Of a stretch of DNA of 6,593 nt, positions 4,899 to 6,593 are shown piece after piece. The translations under genes were made by a program, and so were the position numbers. Position 1 is the first letter of the stretch; each line of letters opens with the position of its first letter. Source of the stretch: Planctomycetaceae bacterium (GTDB lineage Bacteria; Planctomycetota; UBA1135; GCA-002686595). The stretch spans positions 1-6,593 of the forward strand of contig JABWBL010000195.1 in the NCBI GenBank assembly GCA_013360535.1. Direction: 5' to 3'. Below the pieces are notes generated by a model. The model made no database searches. It had not been told where the DNA came from and worked only from the letters and a program-made list of their open reading frames with translations.

Positions 4899-6419
4899 CT
4901 AGCGGCCGGCGCTCGTGCCGTAGAAGGCCTCGACGTCCTTGTCGAGCCGCTCCAGCTCGCCCTCGTGGATGTACATCATGTGCCCGGCCGCGTAGTGGCC
5001 GACCGAGACATGCCCCCGCAGCGTCGGGTCGAGCCCCATCTGGTGGAGCGTCACCTCGGCCGCAAAGTACGGCGTGGCGAAGTCGAAGTAGCCGGCCGCG
5101 ACGAACACCTTGAGGTCGGGGTTGCGCGTCATCGCCTGCCGCAAGGTCTCGGCGACGTTGAGGTAGCGGTTCTGCTGGTCGTACTTCCACGGGTTCACGC
5201 GCCCCGTGAGGATCTCGTAGGGCAGGTCGTTCTCGTAGCGCAGCGCGCGGCGCACGTAGTCGTTGAGCGTCGCGGTGTAGGGCCCGAGGATCGCCGACAT
5301 GCTCGGGTCGTACTCGCCGCGCTCGCCCACGGCGTCGCGGTCGATGCCCTTGAAGCGGCTGTCGAGGCGGCCGACGGTGCGGCGCTCGTCGCGCAGGAGC
5401 TCCTTGCAGAAGCGCGCCTGTTCGATGCGCAGGTTGGCCCGGTCGATGTAGTCCTGGCTGAGGCCCGTGTAGCGCGCGAGCCGCGCCACGAGCCGCTCGC
5501 GATCGGCCTTCGGCAGCGCGTCACCCTTGGCGAGCGCCGGCAAGTACTCGTCGAGCGCGAAGGCCTCGACCTCATCGAGCAGCTTGCGCAGGTCGCCGCC
5601 GAGCTCCTGCGGCACGCGCTTGTGGTACCACGCGGTCGCGGCGTAGGTCGGCAGGAACAACACGTACGGCAGGTCGTTGCCGACGTCGAAACGTGCCGTC
5701 TGGAAGTTGAGGATCGCGCTGACGAGCACGATGCCGTTCAGGTACAGCCCGTGGCGCTCCTGCAGGTGCCCGGCGAGCCCGGCCGCGCGCGTGGTGCCGT
5801 AGCTCTCGCCCGCGAGGAACTTGGGGCTCGACCAACGCTCGTAGCGCGTGGTGTAGAGGCGGATGAACTCGCCCACCCACTCGACGTCCTGCGTGACGCC
5901 GTGGAACTGCGCCGCGTCCTCGCCCTCGGCTGCGCGGCTGTAGCCGGTCGTGACGGGATCGATGAACACGAGGTCGGTCGTGTCGAGCCACGTGTGCGGG
6001 TTGTCGACGAGCTCGTAGGGCGGCGGCGGTGCCCAGCCTTCGGGCTCCATCTTCACGCGCTTGGGTCCGAGCGCGCCCAGATGCAGCCAGACGCTCGACG
6101 AGCCCGGCCCGCCGTTGAAGCTGAACGTCACGGGTCGCTTCGACAGATCCTCGACACCGTCCTTGGTGTACGCGACGAAGAACAGCTCGGCCTTCGCCTT
6201 GCCCGCCTCGGTCTCGAGCGTCATGCGCCCGGCCCGCACCGTGTAGGCGAGCGGCCCCGTCGGCAGCGCGAGCGTGTGGTTCGTCCCCACGACGTCACGC
6301 TCGTGCTCCTTCAGCTTCACGCACTCGGGCGAAGCTTCCTTCGCCTCCGGTTCCTGCGCGAGGCTCAGGTTCGAGAGCGCGAGCGAAACGACGACGCCGG
6401 CAACGAGGCGGAGCAGCAT
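4899..6419 (-). CDS. Exported serine carboxypeptidase-like peptidase, family S10
   Basis: This 506-residue alpha/beta-hydrolase should remove C-terminal residues from peptides outside the cytoplasm. A signal peptide is clear: MLLRLVAGVVVSLALSNLSLAQ, likely cut after Ala21. The triad is complete. The nucleophile Ser206 is in GESYG (204-208), Asp446 is in GYFDFATP (443-450) and His480 is in YAAGHMMY (476-483). The oxyanion region FNGGPGSSS (101-109) is canonical for S10. DPVTTGYSR (154-162) is also typical. The frame is open up to 6494, but that start would lie inside the terminator hairpin of the upstream gene and precede the signal peptide, so the ATG at 6419 is chosen. There is no Shine-Dalgarno; TATCCT (6435-6430) lies 10 nt before the ATG, so the transcript may be leaderless. 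The substrate is unknown. The gene precedes Hsp20 in the same direction, but the 211-bp gap with control elements argues for separate units. Confidence 0.95.
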   Translation of the reverse strand: MLLRLVAGVVVSLALSNLSLAQEPEAKEASPECVKLKEHERDVVGTNHTLALPTGPLAYTVRAGRMTLETEAGKAKAELFFVAYTKDGVEDLSKRPVTFSFNGGPGSSSVWLHLGALGPKRVKMEPEGWAPPPPYELVDNPHTWLDTTDLVFIDPVTTGYSRAAEGEDAAQFHGVTQDVEWVGEFIRLYTTRYERWSSPKFLAGESYGTTRAAGLAGHLQERHGLYLNGIVLVSAILNFQTARFDVGNDLPYVLFLPTYAATAWYHKRVPQELGGDLRKLLDEVEAFALDEYLPALAKGDALPKADRERLVARLARYTGLSQDYIDRANLRIEQARFCKELLRDERRTVGRLDSRFKGIDRDAVGERGEYDPSMSAILGPYTATLNDYVRRALRYENDLPYEILTGRVNPWKYDQQNRYLNVAETLRQAMTRNPDLKVFVAAGYFDFATPYFAAEVTLHQMGLDPTLRGHVSVGHYAAGHMMYIHEGELERLDKDVEAFYGTSAGR

Positions 6420-6429
6420 GGGTCGCGAG

Positions 6430-6435
6430 AGGATA
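6430..6435 (-). promoter_or_regulatory. Possible -10 box of the S10 peptidase gene
   Basis: The minus strand reads TATCCT (4 of 6 to TATAAT), 10 nt before the ATG at 6419, which would put the transcript start within a few bases of the start codon. No -35-like hexamer is present 16-18 bp upstream, so confidence is low. Confidence 0.3.
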
Positions 6436-6481
6436 CGCGAGCCGCAGAGCGCCCGGCGGCCGCGCACGCCACAACAAGCAG

Positions 6482-6516
6482 TTGGGCCCCGCAAGCACGA
6501 AGCTCGCGGGGCCCAA
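6482..6516 (-). terminator. Strong intrinsic terminator after the glycine-rich protein gene
   Basis: TTGGGCCCCGC (6482-6492) and GCGGGGCCCAA (6506-6516) form a perfect 11-bp GC stem. The minus-strand loop can pair further as AGC-UUCGU-GCU (6504-6494). It starts 23 nt after the stop codon of the right-edge gene. On the minus strand the stem is followed by CTGCTTGTTGT, partly U-rich. It separates that gene from the S10 peptidase gene. Confidence 0.75.
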
Positions 6517-6539
6517 TGTGCATCGAACAGGGTCGAAGC

Positions 6540-6593
6540 TTAGTAGCCGTCGTCGCGGCCACCACGATCGCGGCCGCCGCCGCCGCCGTAGCC
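6540..6593 (-). CDS. C-terminal tail of a glycine/arginine-rich protein (5' end outside the window), possibly an RRM-type RNA-binding protein
   Basis: Reading inward from the right edge, 17 codons encode GYGGGGGRDRGGRDDGY followed by TAA (6542-6540). Only this tail is visible. Gly-rich tails with interspersed Arg/Asp/Tyr (RGG-like) end many bacterial single-RRM RNA-binding proteins and some DEAD-box helicases, so an RNA-binding protein is a reasonable guess, not a demonstrated one. That this is a true gene end is supported by the strong terminator hairpin starting 23 nt downstream on the same strand. The five tandem GGC codons form a short triplet repeat that may vary in length. Confidence 0.7.
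   Translation of the reverse strand, partial: GYGGGGGRDRGGRDDGY

Noticed and set aside
6420..6494. Upstream start for the S10 peptidase at 6494
   Set aside because: It would begin inside the terminator hairpin of the preceding gene and place 25 odd residues before a clean signal peptide.

Overview
The window is a GC-rich (roughly two thirds or more G+C), gene-dense piece of a bacterial chromosome. It holds four complete protein genes and two genes cut by the window edges. I see no rRNA, tRNA, CRISPR array, insertion sequence or other mobile element. The high GC, the long spurious antisense reading frames, weak or absent Shine-Dalgarno sequences on most genes, and secreted proteins with short signal peptides (one ending in a Leu-Pro-Gln segment) would fit a high-GC Planctomycetota-like or myxobacteria-like organism. 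That is a low-confidence inference, because there is no marker gene.

Layout from left to right: (1) 1-1699, minus: a large exported beta-rich protein with PPC-like modules, C-terminus outside the window. (2) 1774-2718, minus: a bestrophin-family anion channel. (3) 2811-4181, plus: a sodium:solute symporter, divergent from the bestrophin gene across a 92-bp intergenic region with two mirrored promoter-like TGCTACACCC elements. (4) 4241-4687, minus: an Hsp20 small heat-shock protein, convergent with the symporter across a long GC hairpin. (5) 4899-6419, minus: an exported serine carboxypeptidase-like S10 peptidase with a complete catalytic triad. (6) 6540-6593, minus: the last 17 residues of a glycine/arginine-rich protein, followed by a strong intrinsic terminator.

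The genes do not form one pathway. The channel and symporter may share a control region for ion or solute balance. The Hsp20 gene is probably a single-gene heat-shock unit, and the S10 peptidase and the left-edge protein act outside the cytoplasm. The most interesting DNA is the 211-bp gap upstream of Hsp20. It contains three near-identical palindromic 13-mers spaced about two helical turns apart, a 10-bp inverted repeat around a CTTGAAA heat-shock-type -35 box, and a nested hairpin (4746-4696) that pairs the only good Shine-Dalgarno in the window, which looks like an RNA thermometer.
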